64,000 nucleotides of DNA from Desulfocapsa sp050291935 (lineage in GTDB: Bacteria > Desulfobacterota > Desulfobulbia > Desulfobulbales > Desulfocapsaceae), in assembly GCA_050291935.1 (NCBI GenBank), contig JBNKKR010000004.1:62001-126000 (forward strand), given 5' to 3'. Below, piece after piece: positions 17,874 through 26,417 of the stretch (positions are counted from its first letter, which is position 1; the number at the start of each line of letters is the position of its first letter). Both the position numbers and the translations under genes were made by a program. Under the pieces are notes generated by a model that was not told the DNA's origin, made no database searches, and worked only from the letters and a program-made list of their open reading frames with translations.

Positions 17874-19238
17874 TTAGACTTTAAATAGCGAAAATTCTAT
17901 ATCTTTCTGATCCTGGTTTGCCTGGTGTTTGTTATGAAGTTGTATGGCCCAAATCCATGCAGGAAGAACAAAAATTTTTCCATTAACTGTCTCAATTTCA
18001 TCACGCTCATCTGCTGTTATCAATAAGGATTTTGTTAGTTGTAGCTCGGCCATCGCCTCTGTAAGGGCACGGATCTCACGTTTTTTTGTTTGCTCGTCTT
18101 TTGTCGAAACTGTTACCTGGATCAGCTCTGTTGTCTTTGTGTATGGTGAACATGCAATAAAATCAACTTCATGTCCTTTCTGCGTTTTGAAATATTCAAC
18201 CGAATAGTTTCTTTTACGTAATTCCAGGAACACAAAAGTTTCAAGCAGATGGCTCCAGTCAGGTTCAGTTTGTCTGGAATGCGCATGGGCAAGCCCCGTA
18301 TCAATTGGATATATTTTGGCAGGATTTACTTGTTTTGCTTTTTCTGATTTAGCTGCCAGATAGACCGGGAAGAGGAGGTATGCATCATGTAGATAATCCA
18401 GGTATGAATATAAGGAGTCTTTTCTGCATGGGATCTGTTGTGACTTTAGGCTATTGTAGAATTTGTTCACACTAAACAGCGTTGCCGGAGCATTCAGTGT
18501 GGCTGAAAGTAATCGTTTCAATGGTTGTAGTTTGGTGATGTCGTGGCGATCAACGATGTCTCTGTAAATAACGGCATGGACATATTCCTGGAGGACTTTG
18601 GTTTTGTCATGGAGAGGGAAATCCTGTATTTCCGGGAAGCCGCCATGCAAGAGGAATAGTTGAAAGTGTTTTTTTAATTGAACTCTCATTTTACTCCCTG
18701 GAGTGGAGTGGAATGAGTAATCAATCTTTTTATGTTTGAGGAATTCGGTAAAGGTAAAAGGAAATATTTCAGTAGAAAGGGATCTTCCCCGTAATGAAGT
18801 GGCAATTTCGCGGCTAAGGAGTTTTGCCGATGAGCCTGTTAGAAATATTCTTGCATTTTCAGTATCAAGGACACGCCTTACAAACTGTTCCCAGTACGAC
18901 ACTAGCTGTATTTCATCAAAGAAAAAAAAACAGGTTTTTTCTTTTAGTGAGGGATCGGCTTGGTAAAAGGCATCTAAAAGTATGTCAAAGTCTGGTTTTT
19001 CAAAAGGATGTAACCGTTCGTCTTCAAAATTAATATACAAAAGTCTCTCTTTCTCTACGCCTTTTCTCAACAAGTCGGTCATTTGCTGATAGAGAAACCA
19101 GGTTTTTCCGGCCCGTCGCATCCCAATTATTGTTTGAGCTTTCCCCGGCAGCGGCTTAAGCTCCGTGCATCTTGGTGTTAAATCGGGAAGTGATCGTTCG
19201 TTGAAGTCGGCTATGAAGTTTTGGATAATTGTCTTCAT
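17874..19238 (-). CDS. AAA ATPase with DUF4143 C-terminal domain
   Basis: A 454-residue ATP-binding protein. Walker A GMRRAGKTW is near residue 40 and Walker B CFFFFDEIQLVSYWEQF near residue 105, followed by the family signature FLTGSSAKLLSREIATSLRGRS. The C-terminal half is the DUF4143 domain, which has a nuclease-like E-L-R-K…K-G-H-E-V-D-F motif (LELRKRNYSVEYFKTQKGHEVDFI), here complete. These orphan ATPases are frequent in accessory regions; their function is not established. It lies 90 bases upstream of the SNF2 gene and downstream of hipBA on the same strand. Confidence 0.9.
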   Translation of the reverse strand: MKTIIQNFIADFNERSLPDLTPRCTELKPLPGKAQTIIGMRRAGKTWFLYQQMTDLLRKGVEKERLLYINFEDERLHPFEKPDFDILLDAFYQADPSLKEKTCFFFFDEIQLVSYWEQFVRRVLDTENARIFLTGSSAKLLSREIATSLRGRSLSTEIFPFTFTEFLKHKKIDYSFHSTPGSKMRVQLKKHFQLFLLHGGFPEIQDFPLHDKTKVLQEYVHAVIYRDIVDRHDITKLQPLKRLLSATLNAPATLFSVNKFYNSLKSQQIPCRKDSLYSYLDYLHDAYLLFPVYLAAKSEKAKQVNPAKIYPIDTGLAHAHSRQTEPDWSHLLETFVFLELRKRNYSVEYFKTQKGHEVDFIACSPYTKTTELIQVTVSTKDEQTKKREIRALTEAMAELQLTKSLLITADERDEIETVNGKIFVLPAWIWAIQLHNKHQANQDQKDIEFSLFKV

Positions 19239-19329
19239 GTTTTGAATCTATCCCTTGTATGAGGATATGTCAACTCGAATCTGGTCTCAAAATGAAACCT
19301 ATTTTACCCTACTGCTGGACGGTTTTTTC

Positions 19330-20499
19330 CTATTGGTGTGTTTTTGCCATGCATTTTGACACTGATGCAACAATTGAATGGTTAATCCGAGGAAATTGCT
19401 TTAATAGCTCTTTATGTGCAGTGGTTGTGTCAATAACTGTCTGAGCAATTTCTGTGACAATTTTGTTTGGATTTTTTATTCCGATCTTGTTTCCAAAGCG
19501 TTGCAGCTCTTTTTGTGATGGGAAATGTTTCTTATGTCCGTTCATTTTAAGGGCGGGAGTATCGTGCGGAAAGTAGGGGAGTGTTGAAATAATATCATAG
19601 GCAGGGGCAAGTCGGATTGTTTCTGGTGATAATATGTTTTTGTATATAAGCGAAAAGTTTTTCTTGTGTGCGTCTCCATTGCCTACAAGTGTAGATAATA
19701 CAAGCATCCTGAAAAAGATTTCCTTATCGCAGCGGGGCGATGCACTATACATCTCGATCACTTTCGCCAGAGATTCATAGGAACCCGAATATTTGTCAGC
19801 GGTGCTTTCCCCAAGTAATACTGAAAAATCTTCAAGACCCATGCGTCTACCATCGGGGGAGAGGTCGAAGCGATGCATGACAAATAAATGTTTATCGTCA
19901 GAGAGGTAAAATTGGGGTACTTCCAAACCACACTTTAATGCAGCAGACATGCAGATAAATTCATTGACAGCAAGGCCTGGATATTCATCCAAGCCACTTT
20001 TAACTATAAGGCCAGGAGTGTGAAATGTTGCCCGATGATCTCGAATCAGTACCTTGGGTTGCACCCCGCTGATTGATGTCTGAAGAAGGTATTTATCTAC
20101 CAGCTCTTCAAATAGAGGCTGTTTTCCCTGCCATTTGAGTATCTCGACCAGATTCTCTTTTTTTATTTCGTTTTGTGGGAATTGCTCGGATACATACCCA
20201 ATCCTTCCTATGCCGAAATCTCTCTGAAGCGCAAGAAAGAGCATATCATCTATTCGGACATGTTTGCGCAGTCGTTCAATGATCCGTTCGCGTACAAAAC
20301 CCTCTGGAATATTTTGCTCGAAGATAGGGTGGATAGCGCCTCGACTGTAGCTTGGGAGACGAACGGGCATGGTGAGGGAAAGCTGCCTGTTGGGTGTGGC
20401 GTGATGGCCGTAACCAAAGGTGAAGCGATGGGTTTTTTCCAGGGTTCCGCTTTCGCCTTCTTGCACATTGATTTTGAGTTTTCTTATCCTTTCACCCAT
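19330..20499 (-). CDS. hipA: HipA-type serine/threonine kinase toxin
   Basis: A 389-residue HipA-family protein. It has the phosphate-binding loop ISGVQPKVLI near residue 140, the catalytic loop GNGDAHKKNFSLIY near residue 275 and the metal-binding APAYDI motif about 30 residues later, so the kinase looks intact. In E. coli the homologue phosphorylates glutamyl-tRNA synthetase and induces dormancy; the target here is unknown. It overlaps the 3' end of the hipB antitoxin gene by 8 bases, the usual antitoxin-first order. It sits within the interrupted polysaccharide locus. Confidence 0.92.
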   Translation of the reverse strand: MGERIRKLKINVQEGESGTLEKTHRFTFGYGHHATPNRQLSLTMPVRLPSYSRGAIHPIFEQNIPEGFVRERIIERLRKHVRIDDMLFLALQRDFGIGRIGYVSEQFPQNEIKKENLVEILKWQGKQPLFEELVDKYLLQTSISGVQPKVLIRDHRATFHTPGLIVKSGLDEYPGLAVNEFICMSAALKCGLEVPQFYLSDDKHLFVMHRFDLSPDGRRMGLEDFSVLLGESTADKYSGSYESLAKVIEMYSASPRCDKEIFFRMLVLSTLVGNGDAHKKNFSLIYKNILSPETIRLAPAYDIISTLPYFPHDTPALKMNGHKKHFPSQKELQRFGNKIGIKNPNKIVTEIAQTVIDTTTAHKELLKQFPRINHSIVASVSKCMAKTHQ

Positions 20500-20737
20500 T
20501 ATCTAGCTCATCTAGAGTTGGAAAGCGTTTAGGACTAAGTTTGACCTGTAACCCCAGAGCCCGTATTACCTCCAGGGCTTTTTGCAGCGACCCTTTGTAT
20601 ACACCGCGTTCTAGCTCACCAATAACTTGGCGCCTTACTGCCGCCTGTTTGGCCAAGTCTGTTTGCAAAAGGCCCCTCTGTTTTCTGGCGGTAAGGATAT
20701 CATGCCCCAATTGTTCTATGTCATTTTGTATTTTCAT
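20492..20737 (-). CDS. hipB: HipB-type XRE helix-turn-helix antitoxin
   Basis: An 81-residue DNA-binding protein with an XRE helix-turn-helix (LGHDILTARKQRGLLQTDLA followed by VRRQVIGELERG). It is the expected antitoxin and autorepressor of the downstream HipA kinase. The frame extends to an ATG at 20755, but that codon lies within the inverted repeat that looks like the operator. The ATG at 20737 starts the conserved domain in register, so it is preferred; neither has a strong ribosome-binding site. Confidence 0.88.
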   Translation of the reverse strand: MKIQNDIEQLGHDILTARKQRGLLQTDLAKQAAVRRQVIGELERGVYKGSLQKALEVIRALGLQVKLSPKRFPTLDELDNG

Positions 20738-20749
20738 GTTCGTTATAGT

Positions 20750-20782
20750 AAACATTTTTGTTGAAAATCACAACAAATGTTT
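20750..20782. promoter_or_regulatory. Inverted repeat, probable HipB operator
   Basis: AAACATTTTTGTTG is followed after 7 bases by CAACAAATGTTT, arms that pair except for two extra T's. A third half-site AAACATTTG follows at 20791-20799. It is immediately upstream of the hipB coding sequence, where the HipB dimer would bind for autoregulation. The assignment is by position and symmetry only. Confidence 0.5.
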
Positions 20783-20840
20783 GATAAAATAAACATTTGA
20801 AAGTATGCCGGAGGCGGAAACACAATGGAAAGAGAGGAGA

Positions 20841-21926
20841 TTAACCGGTTTTCTGGAAATTACAGTATGTCTTTTGAAGTCCTTCAGGTAGCTCGTATTC
20901 TGCTTTCCAGCCGTGTTTATTGATGAGTGAAGTATCCAGAAGCTTTTTGGGAGTACCATCTGGTTTGCTCGAATCAAAAACAACTTCCCCTGAAAATCCA
21001 ACGACGTGCTTTATCATTTCTGCAGTTTCTTTGATTGTTTGATCACTTCCTGTTCCCACGTTTAGAAAGGAAGGGGAAGGGGGAAGATTTTTTTGGCTCA
21101 TTATAAATATGCATGCCGCCGCCATATCATCAACATGCAGAAATTCTCGGTAAACTTCTCCTGTACCCCAGAGTATAACTTTTGCTTGGTGATCTGTCTT
21201 GAGTTGGCCTGTTTTTGATGAGTAACCTATTGCATTTTGTATATCTTCAGGGATTGGGCCATACATTTGTTCATCTTTCTGGATGGCTTGCAGATTTCCT
21301 TCTGCTGCAAGTTTTGCCAGGTGAAATTTTCGGATCATGGCCGGGATAACATGGCTGTTTTCTAGATCATAATTATCTCCAGGGCCGTAAAGGTTAGTGG
21401 GCATAACAGATCTGTATAGGGTCCCGTACTGTCGGTTATAGGCCTCGCACATTTTAATGCCCGCAATTTTGGCTACGGCATATGGTTCGTTTGTCGGTTC
21501 GAGCTCACTGGTAAGGAGGTACTCTTCCTTCATTGGCTGTGGCGCAAATTTAGGGTAGATGCAGGAGCTGCCAAGAAAAAGCAAGTGTTGTATCCCAGCC
21601 TTGTATGCCTGATGAATGATGTTATTCTGGATCATCAGGTTACTGTAAATAAAATCGGCAGGGTAGGTGTTGTTCGCGTGAATTCCACCCACTTTTGCGG
21701 CTGCTAAGACTATATGGTCAATTTTTTCTGTTTGGAATAAATTTTTAACGGCATCCTGATTGGTTAGATCCAACTCTGCATGCGTTCTGGTAATAATAGC
21801 ATCAGGATCGTGACCGTTTTGTAGAAGTTGTCTCGCAATTGCCGAACCGACCATGCCTTTATGGCCGGCAATGTATATTTGGGTCTTAGGTGGAAGTGAT
21901 GGTTGTTTTTGTTGTAAAGAGGACAT
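20841..21926 (-). CDS. fcl: GDP-L-fucose synthase
   Basis: A 361-residue extended short-chain dehydrogenase. The NADP-binding motif GHKGMVGSAI is near residue 23, the catalytic serine is in LFLGSSCIYPKFAPQP near residue 117 and the Y-x3-K pair in EPYAVAKIAG near residue 149. It carries out 3,5-epimerisation and 4-reduction of GDP-4-keto-6-deoxymannose to GDP-L-fucose, the step after Gmd, encoded just upstream in the operon. It is longer than the usual ~320 residues because of an N-terminal extension and an insert near residues 210-250. Its 3' portion is duplicated at 12690-13140. Confidence 0.95.
   Translation of the reverse strand: MSSLQQKQPSLPPKTQIYIAGHKGMVGSAIARQLLQNGHDPDAIITRTHAELDLTNQDAVKNLFQTEKIDHIVLAAAKVGGIHANNTYPADFIYSNLMIQNNIIHQAYKAGIQHLLFLGSSCIYPKFAPQPMKEEYLLTSELEPTNEPYAVAKIAGIKMCEAYNRQYGTLYRSVMPTNLYGPGDNYDLENSHVIPAMIRKFHLAKLAAEGNLQAIQKDEQMYGPIPEDIQNAIGYSSKTGQLKTDHQAKVILWGTGEVYREFLHVDDMAAACIFIMSQKNLPPSPSFLNVGTGSDQTIKETAEMIKHVVGFSGEVVFDSSKPDGTPKKLLDTSLINKHGWKAEYELPEGLQKTYCNFQKTG
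20856..21307. repeat. Direct repeat, copy B (inside intact fcl)
   Basis: This is the functional counterpart of the repeat at 12690-13140, in the same orientation. The pair brackets the hipBA, DUF4143 ATPase, SNF2 and AlbA-type genes. Homologous recombination between them would delete that block and leave a single fcl. Confidence 0.92.
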
Positions 21927-21940
21927 GGGGATTACGTTTT

Positions 21941-22225
21941 TTAGGGGTTATGTTTCTGACCTAAAGGTGTTAGCCGATATTTTTGGGTCGGGCTCTTGGG
22001 GCTGTTCGGTTGAGTCATCTCAATGAGTCCGGATTGTAATGCTGGTTCAAGGTAGTTTTTTGCAAAACTGACACGATCCTTTAGGTTGAGTGCCTGCATT
22101 AATGCAGATCGACTCATTTCGCCATCAAAGCATTGTAAGAGGCGGCTTACTTGCTGGGTTACTTGCTGGGTGGCGTTTTCGCTAAAAGTTAAACTTACTT
22201 TGAAAAAGTCACCCATTTCTTCCAT
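21941..22225 (-). pseudogene. C-terminal winged-helix fragment of an AlbA_2/RecG-like gene
   Basis: A 94-codon frame matches only the C-terminal tail of AlbA_2-type regulators: NATQQVTQQVSRLLQCFDGE, then GEMSRSALMQALNLKDR and SGLIEMTQPNSPKSPTQKYR. It aligns with the last part of the truncated gene at 13369-14133 (both contain EMSR, LIEMT and KYR in the same order) but is not identical, so it is not a simple copy. It lies between gmd and fcl, 14 bases before the fcl start and 8 bases after gmd. It could be translated as a small DNA-binding peptide but is most simply a remnant. Confidence 0.7.
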
Positions 22226-22233
22226 ATGGAGAA

Positions 22234-23343
22234 TTATTCATTCTGGCTCAATATTGTATAGCCTTCCCTTTTCAGCAAGTCATCCCGTTTTGCTTCCTCA
22301 AGGTCTGAGCGCATCATTTCTGCCACAAGCTCGTTGAAACGTATCAGTGGTTTCCAGCCCAGGAGTTGTTCGGCTTTTGAGGGATCTCCCAGAAGGGTTG
22401 CGACTTCTGTTGGTCTGAAATAACGGGGATCAACTTTTACTATGACATCCCCTGGTTTCATGGAAGAATCTTTATCTACTGACTCAACGATTCCTGTTTC
22501 GTTTAAGCCGCTCCCTTCCCAACGTAAAACAATTCCCAACTCCTCGGCTGCTGCATTGACAAAATCGCGAACGGAGTGTTGTTCGCCGGTGGCAATGGCA
22601 AAGTCGTCTGGTTTATCTTGTTGCAGCATAAGCCATTGCATGGCCACGTAATCCTTGGCGTGCCCCCAATCGCGCTTGGCGTCTAAATTTCCAAGGAACA
22701 GGCAGTCCTGCAGTCCTAAATGGATACGGGCAAGGGCACGGGTAATTTTTCTGGTAACAAAGGTTTCACCCCGAACGGGGGATTCATGGTTAAAAAGAAT
22801 ACCATTACATGCGTATATACCGTAAGCTTCCCGGTAGTTGACGACTATCCAATAAGAATAGAGTTTGGCAACCGCATAGGGTGAACGGGGATAAAATGGA
22901 GTTGTTTCTTTTTGTGGCACTTCCTGCACCTTCCCAAAAAGCTCTGAGGTGGAAGCCTGATAGAATCTTGTTTTTTTGGTAAGGCCCAAAATGCGTATGG
23001 CTTCCAGAAGCCTTAAGGTTCCAAGGGCGTCAGAGTTTGCAGTATATTCTGGCTCTTCAAAGGATACTGCCACATGGGATTGGGCAGCCAGATTGTAAAT
23101 CTCATCCGGTTGGACCTTTTCAATAATGTGAATAAGGCTTGTTGAGTCGGTAAGATCTCCATGGTGCAGAAAAAATCGTTTATTCTCTGCATGGGGATCT
23201 TGATAGAGGTGATCAATCCGTGCGGTGTTAAAGAGTGAGGATCGACGTTTGATCCCATGTACTTCATAGCCCTTGTCGAGGAGGAGTTCTGCCAGGTAGG
23301 CCCCGTCCTGTCCGGTAATACCTGTGATGAGTGCTTTTTTCAT
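22234..23343 (-). CDS. gmd: GDP-mannose 4,6-dehydratase
   Basis: A 369-residue short-chain dehydrogenase family enzyme. The N-terminal KKALITGITGQDGAYLAELL is the NADP site, STSELFGKVQEVPQKE near residue 130 holds the catalytic threonine/serine and glutamate, and YAVAKLYSYWIVVNYREAYG near 156 the catalytic tyrosine and lysine. It converts GDP-mannose to GDP-4-keto-6-deoxymannose, the first step to GDP-L-fucose, completed by the product of fcl downstream. Length and motifs are typical of the family. The start ATG 23343 is the first in frame before the NADP motif. Confidence 0.96.
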   Translation of the reverse strand: MKKALITGITGQDGAYLAELLLDKGYEVHGIKRRSSLFNTARIDHLYQDPHAENKRFFLHHGDLTDSTSLIHIIEKVQPDEIYNLAAQSHVAVSFEEPEYTANSDALGTLRLLEAIRILGLTKKTRFYQASTSELFGKVQEVPQKETTPFYPRSPYAVAKLYSYWIVVNYREAYGIYACNGILFNHESPVRGETFVTRKITRALARIHLGLQDCLFLGNLDAKRDWGHAKDYVAMQWLMLQQDKPDDFAIATGEQHSVRDFVNAAAEELGIVLRWEGSGLNETGIVESVDKDSSMKPGDVIVKVDPRYFRPTEVATLLGDPSKAEQLLGWKPLIRFNELVAEMMRSDLEEAKRDDLLKREGYTILSQNE

Positions 23344-23370
23344 TTATTTGCCTATATTGTATTTTTTAGG

Positions 23371-23517
23371 TTAAGAGTCGTGTATTGGTAACTGACAGGG
23401 CTGAAGTGTATTTACAATAACCAGCCCCAGAGACTGTACTGTATTTTTATACAGAAATGCAATAAGAGATAAATACTCCCTGATCCTGCCGCATTTTTGG
23501 AGGAGTCGTTCTTTCAT
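23371..23517 (-). pseudogene. Remnant of a HEPN (HepT-like) partner of the MNT gene
   Basis: The ATG at 23517 overlaps the stop of the MNT gene as ATGA, the typical coupling of MntA-HepT pairs. The 48-codon frame starts MKERLLQKCGRIREYLSLI, resembling the first helix of DUF86/HEPN proteins, then turns into unrelated residues and stops. HEPN RNases are normally ~130-145 residues with an R-x4-6-H motif, which is absent here. The assignment rests on position and the first ~20 residues, so it is moderate. Confidence 0.45.
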
Positions 23518-23912
23518 ACACCCATATTTCTTTTTCGTTGTGCTCTAAAATCCATGGCACTATGTAACTTGTTTACAAAAAAGTCATCAACAAGAGCTTG
23601 GCTTGTATTGTAAATGAGCTGTCCTTTTCGCAAAATTTCTTCAATCAAGAGTAGGTTGTTACTCTGGTTGAGTACTACAAGATCAACATCATTGTATTGT
23701 AATGTTCGACAAATATCTCCGTGGAGCTGGAGTTTTCTGGAAAACGAAAAAGCTTCCGGATTGGTTACGTACACAGCGAGGTCGATATCGCTGCCATTCT
23801 TAGCGGTTTCTTCTGCGTGAGAGCCAAACAGGTAGGCAAAAACCAATTCAGGATACTTCTGGAAAACAGATTGGAGAAGTGTAAAATTGGTTTTGCTTGG
23901 TAAGGCGGCCAT
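23514..23912 (-). CDS. MNT-type minimal nucleotidyltransferase (MntA-like antitoxin)
   Basis: A 132-residue protein with the polymerase-beta signature G-S-x10-D-x-D: LFGSHAEETAKNGSDIDLAVY near residue 30. A third acidic residue lies in DVDLVVLNQ about 50 residues later. In MntA-HepT systems such proteins AMPylate and neutralise the HEPN RNase encoded next to them. Here the partner frame (23371-23517) is broken, leaving the nucleotidyltransferase alone between gmd and the epimerase gene. The protein itself looks intact, although its last ~20 residues are basic and unusual. Confidence 0.85.
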   Translation of the reverse strand: MAALPSKTNFTLLQSVFQKYPELVFAYLFGSHAEETAKNGSDIDLAVYVTNPEAFSFSRKLQLHGDICRTLQYNDVDLVVLNQSNNLLLIEEILRKGQLIYNTSQALVDDFFVNKLHSAMDFRAQRKRNMGV

Positions 23913-23969
23913 GGGGCTATGATTTTTTAAAACCCGTTTGCTAAGCTTTAAAGGTGTTTTTTAAAATCC

Positions 23970-24998
23970 TTATGCCAAATTGTTTAAATACCATTGGGCA
24001 GCCTTGTCAAGGCCTTCGCTCACTGAAAACGCTGGGACATATCCTATTAATTTTTCAGCTTTTGAGATGTTAGCGAGTGAATGTCTGACATCTCCAGCGC
24101 GAAAATCGCGGTATACAGGTTTGGCATCTTTTACTGACTCGTTGTTTGGGACTACTCTATCTTTAATAAACTGGTAGAGTTCGTTAAGAGTTGTGCGTTC
24201 ACCAAAGGCCACATTATAAACTTGATTTGTAGCAGCTTCGTTTTTGGTTGTGGCGGCCAGAAGATTTGCCTGTACGGCATTGTCAATAAAACAAAAATCC
24301 CGGCTTGTTTCTCCATCGCCGTTGATAAACACCTCTTCGTTTGAAATAAGCCCGGCAAACCATTTTGGGATCACAGCGGCGTAAGCACCGTTTGGATCCT
24401 GGCGTTGGCCAAAGATATTAAAATAGCGAAGGCCAATAGTGTTGAAACCGTAGGCTCTTGCAAAAACATCTGCATAGAGTTCATTGACCAGTTTGGTTAC
24501 TGCGTATGGCGAGAGGGGGCTGCCTATTTTGTCCTCTTCTTTTGGAAGCTCCGGATGATCTCCGTAGGTGGAACTCGAGGCCGCATAGACAAAACGTTGC
24601 ACCCCTTCCTCCTTTGCCGCAACCAGCATATTCAAAAAACCACTGATATTGTTTTCGTTAGCAAGAATGGGATCTTCAATGGATCTTGGTACAGAACCAA
24701 GAGCAGCCTGATGGAGCACGTAATCAACACCTTTGCACGCCTGTTTGCAATCCTCAAAGTTTCTGATATCGCCTTCAATAAAGGTGAATTGTTCCCATTG
24801 CTCTTTGTTTACTAATCCTTGTACTTCATCAAAATTGTGTTGGTAGCCCGTTGAAAAATTATCCAGCCCAACGACTTTTTGGTTTAGTTTGAGGAGCGTT
24901 TCCAACAGATTTGAACCAATAAAACCGGCTACCCCGGTTATAAGCCAAGTGTGTTGTTTTGTATTAAGTTCATTTTGAAGTGTTTCGTATGGTATCAT
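23970..24998 (-). CDS. UDP-N-acetylglucosamine/-uronate C4-epimerase (WbpP/TviC-like)
   Basis: A 342-residue extended short-chain dehydrogenase. NAD site WLITGVAGFIGSNLLETLL is near residue 17, the catalytic serine in FVYAASSSTYGDHPELPKEE near residue 134 and Y-x3-K in PYAVTKLVNELY. It matches the WbpP/TviC branch of UDP-hexose epimerases, which interconvert UDP-GlcNAc(A) and UDP-GalNAc(A). The frame extends 83 codons further upstream, but that part overlaps the dehydrogenase gene in another frame and has no family similarity; the ATG at 24998 fits. With the dehydrogenase upstream it would supply UDP-GalNAcA-type donors. Confidence 0.9.
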   Translation of the reverse strand: MIPYETLQNELNTKQHTWLITGVAGFIGSNLLETLLKLNQKVVGLDNFSTGYQHNFDEVQGLVNKEQWEQFTFIEGDIRNFEDCKQACKGVDYVLHQAALGSVPRSIEDPILANENNISGFLNMLVAAKEEGVQRFVYAASSSTYGDHPELPKEEDKIGSPLSPYAVTKLVNELYADVFARAYGFNTIGLRYFNIFGQRQDPNGAYAAVIPKWFAGLISNEEVFINGDGETSRDFCFIDNAVQANLLAATTKNEAATNQVYNVAFGERTTLNELYQFIKDRVVPNNESVKDAKPVYRDFRAGDVRHSLANISKAEKLIGYVPAFSVSEGLDKAAQWYLNNLA

Positions 24999-25065
24999 AA
25001 TATTTCTATTTGTTTGGTGAATTTTCAGGCTTTCTATACGTAGGGTTACAGTGCTTGCTCCTAGC

Positions 25066-26340
25066 CTATAATCTGCCGTCAACAGCGTCTTTTGGCAAGC
25101 AGTTCTTAACATCAAATAGAATAGCCTCTTTTTGCATAAGGGAGCGTATCCAGTCAATCCCATTGTCTTTGAATTCATTATGGGCGACACAGAGGATAAT
25201 CGCACTGTATTTTGCTGCTGCTGGAGTGTCAACAAGATTAACGCCATATTCCCGAAGAGCTTCCTGTTTATCTACCCATGGATCATAAATGTCCAGATCC
25301 ACTTCATAGGAAAGCAGTTCGTTAATCACGTCTACCACTTTTGTATTCCGGATATCAGGACAATTCTCTTTAAATGTAAGACCTAAGACAAGTACTTTTG
25401 CCCCTTTTATATGGATTTGTTTATGTAGCATAAGTTTTATGACCCGTGAAACAACGTAAGCGCCCATATTGTCGTTGAGGCGTCGTCCTGCCAGGATCAT
25501 TTCAGGGTGATATCCGGTTTCCTGGGCTTTGTGGGTGAGGTAATATGGGTCAACACCAATGCAGTGTCCGCCGACAAGACCTGGACGAAAGGGGAGAAAA
25601 TTCCATTTGGTACTGGCAGCATCAAGGACCTCATTGGTATCAATACCCATTCGATTAAAAATTAATGCCAGTTCATTGACAAGGGCGATATTTACATCAC
25701 GTTGTGTGTTTTCAATGACTTTTGCCGCTTCTGCGACTTTGATAGAGCTTGCTTTATAGGTCCCGGCACTCACAATACTTGCATAAAGAGAGTCGATAAT
25801 CTCTGCTGCTTCAGGGGTTGAACCGGCAGTTACTTTGGTGATGGTGGTGAGGCAATGCTCTTTGTCCCCCGGATTGATACGTTCCGGGCTGTAGCCCACA
25901 GCAAAATCTTTATTGTAAATAAGCTGAGATTCTTTTTCTAACAGTGGAACGCAGATCTCTTCCGTGGCCCCTGGGAAAACGGTTGATTCGTATACGACAA
26001 TATTGCCCTTGGAAAGGGCTTTGCCCACTAAGCTGCTGGCTCCCTGCAGAGGACGCAGGTTTGGTTGCTTGTTTGTATCAATGGGGGTAGGGACTGCAAT
26101 GATATAAAAATTGCATTGTTTTAACCTGGTCGCATCATTTGAGAATGTAAGGCTTGGACTGTTTTGTAACTCATATGTGCTCACTTCAAGGGTCGAATCC
26201 TGTCCCGATTGCAGTTCTTTGATCCGTGCTTCTTTAATGTCAAAACCAAGGGTTGTGTATTTTTTTCCAAGTTCAACTGCCAAGGGAAGCCCCACATAAC
26301 CAAGGCCGATGATAGCAATGTTGAGATCGGTGAGTTTCAT
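25066..26340 (-). CDS. Nucleotide-sugar dehydrogenase (UDP-N-acetylglucosamine 6-dehydrogenase type, WbpA/TviB-like)
   Basis: A 424-residue UDP-glucose/GDP-mannose dehydrogenase-family enzyme. The NAD site IAIIGLGYVGLPLAVELGKK is near residue 8, the ESTVFPGATEE motif near residue 118, and the catalytic cysteine in GLVGGHCIGVDPYYLTHKA near residue 255; the C-terminal domain has VLVLGLTFKENCPDIRNTKV. It oxidises the C6 of a UDP-HexNAc to the uronic acid in two NAD-dependent steps. It is the first gene of the polysaccharide locus; its product is likely used together with the adjacent epimerase. The exact substrate (GlcNAc rather than ManNAc) is inferred from similarity to the TviB/WbpA branch. 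Confidence 0.93.
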   Translation of the reverse strand: MKLTDLNIAIIGLGYVGLPLAVELGKKYTTLGFDIKEARIKELQSGQDSTLEVSTYELQNSPSLTFSNDATRLKQCNFYIIAVPTPIDTNKQPNLRPLQGASSLVGKALSKGNIVVYESTVFPGATEEICVPLLEKESQLIYNKDFAVGYSPERINPGDKEHCLTTITKVTAGSTPEAAEIIDSLYASIVSAGTYKASSIKVAEAAKVIENTQRDVNIALVNELALIFNRMGIDTNEVLDAASTKWNFLPFRPGLVGGHCIGVDPYYLTHKAQETGYHPEMILAGRRLNDNMGAYVVSRVIKLMLHKQIHIKGAKVLVLGLTFKENCPDIRNTKVVDVINELLSYEVDLDIYDPWVDKQEALREYGVNLVDTPAAAKYSAIILCVAHNEFKDNGIDWIRSLMQKEAILFDVKNCLPKDAVDGRL

Positions 26341-26417
26341 ATTTGTTTGTTTGCGGAATTAGAATGACGCCACTTGCAATCGGCAATAAAATTTTTTGGA
26401 AAGTTAAAAAAACGACA

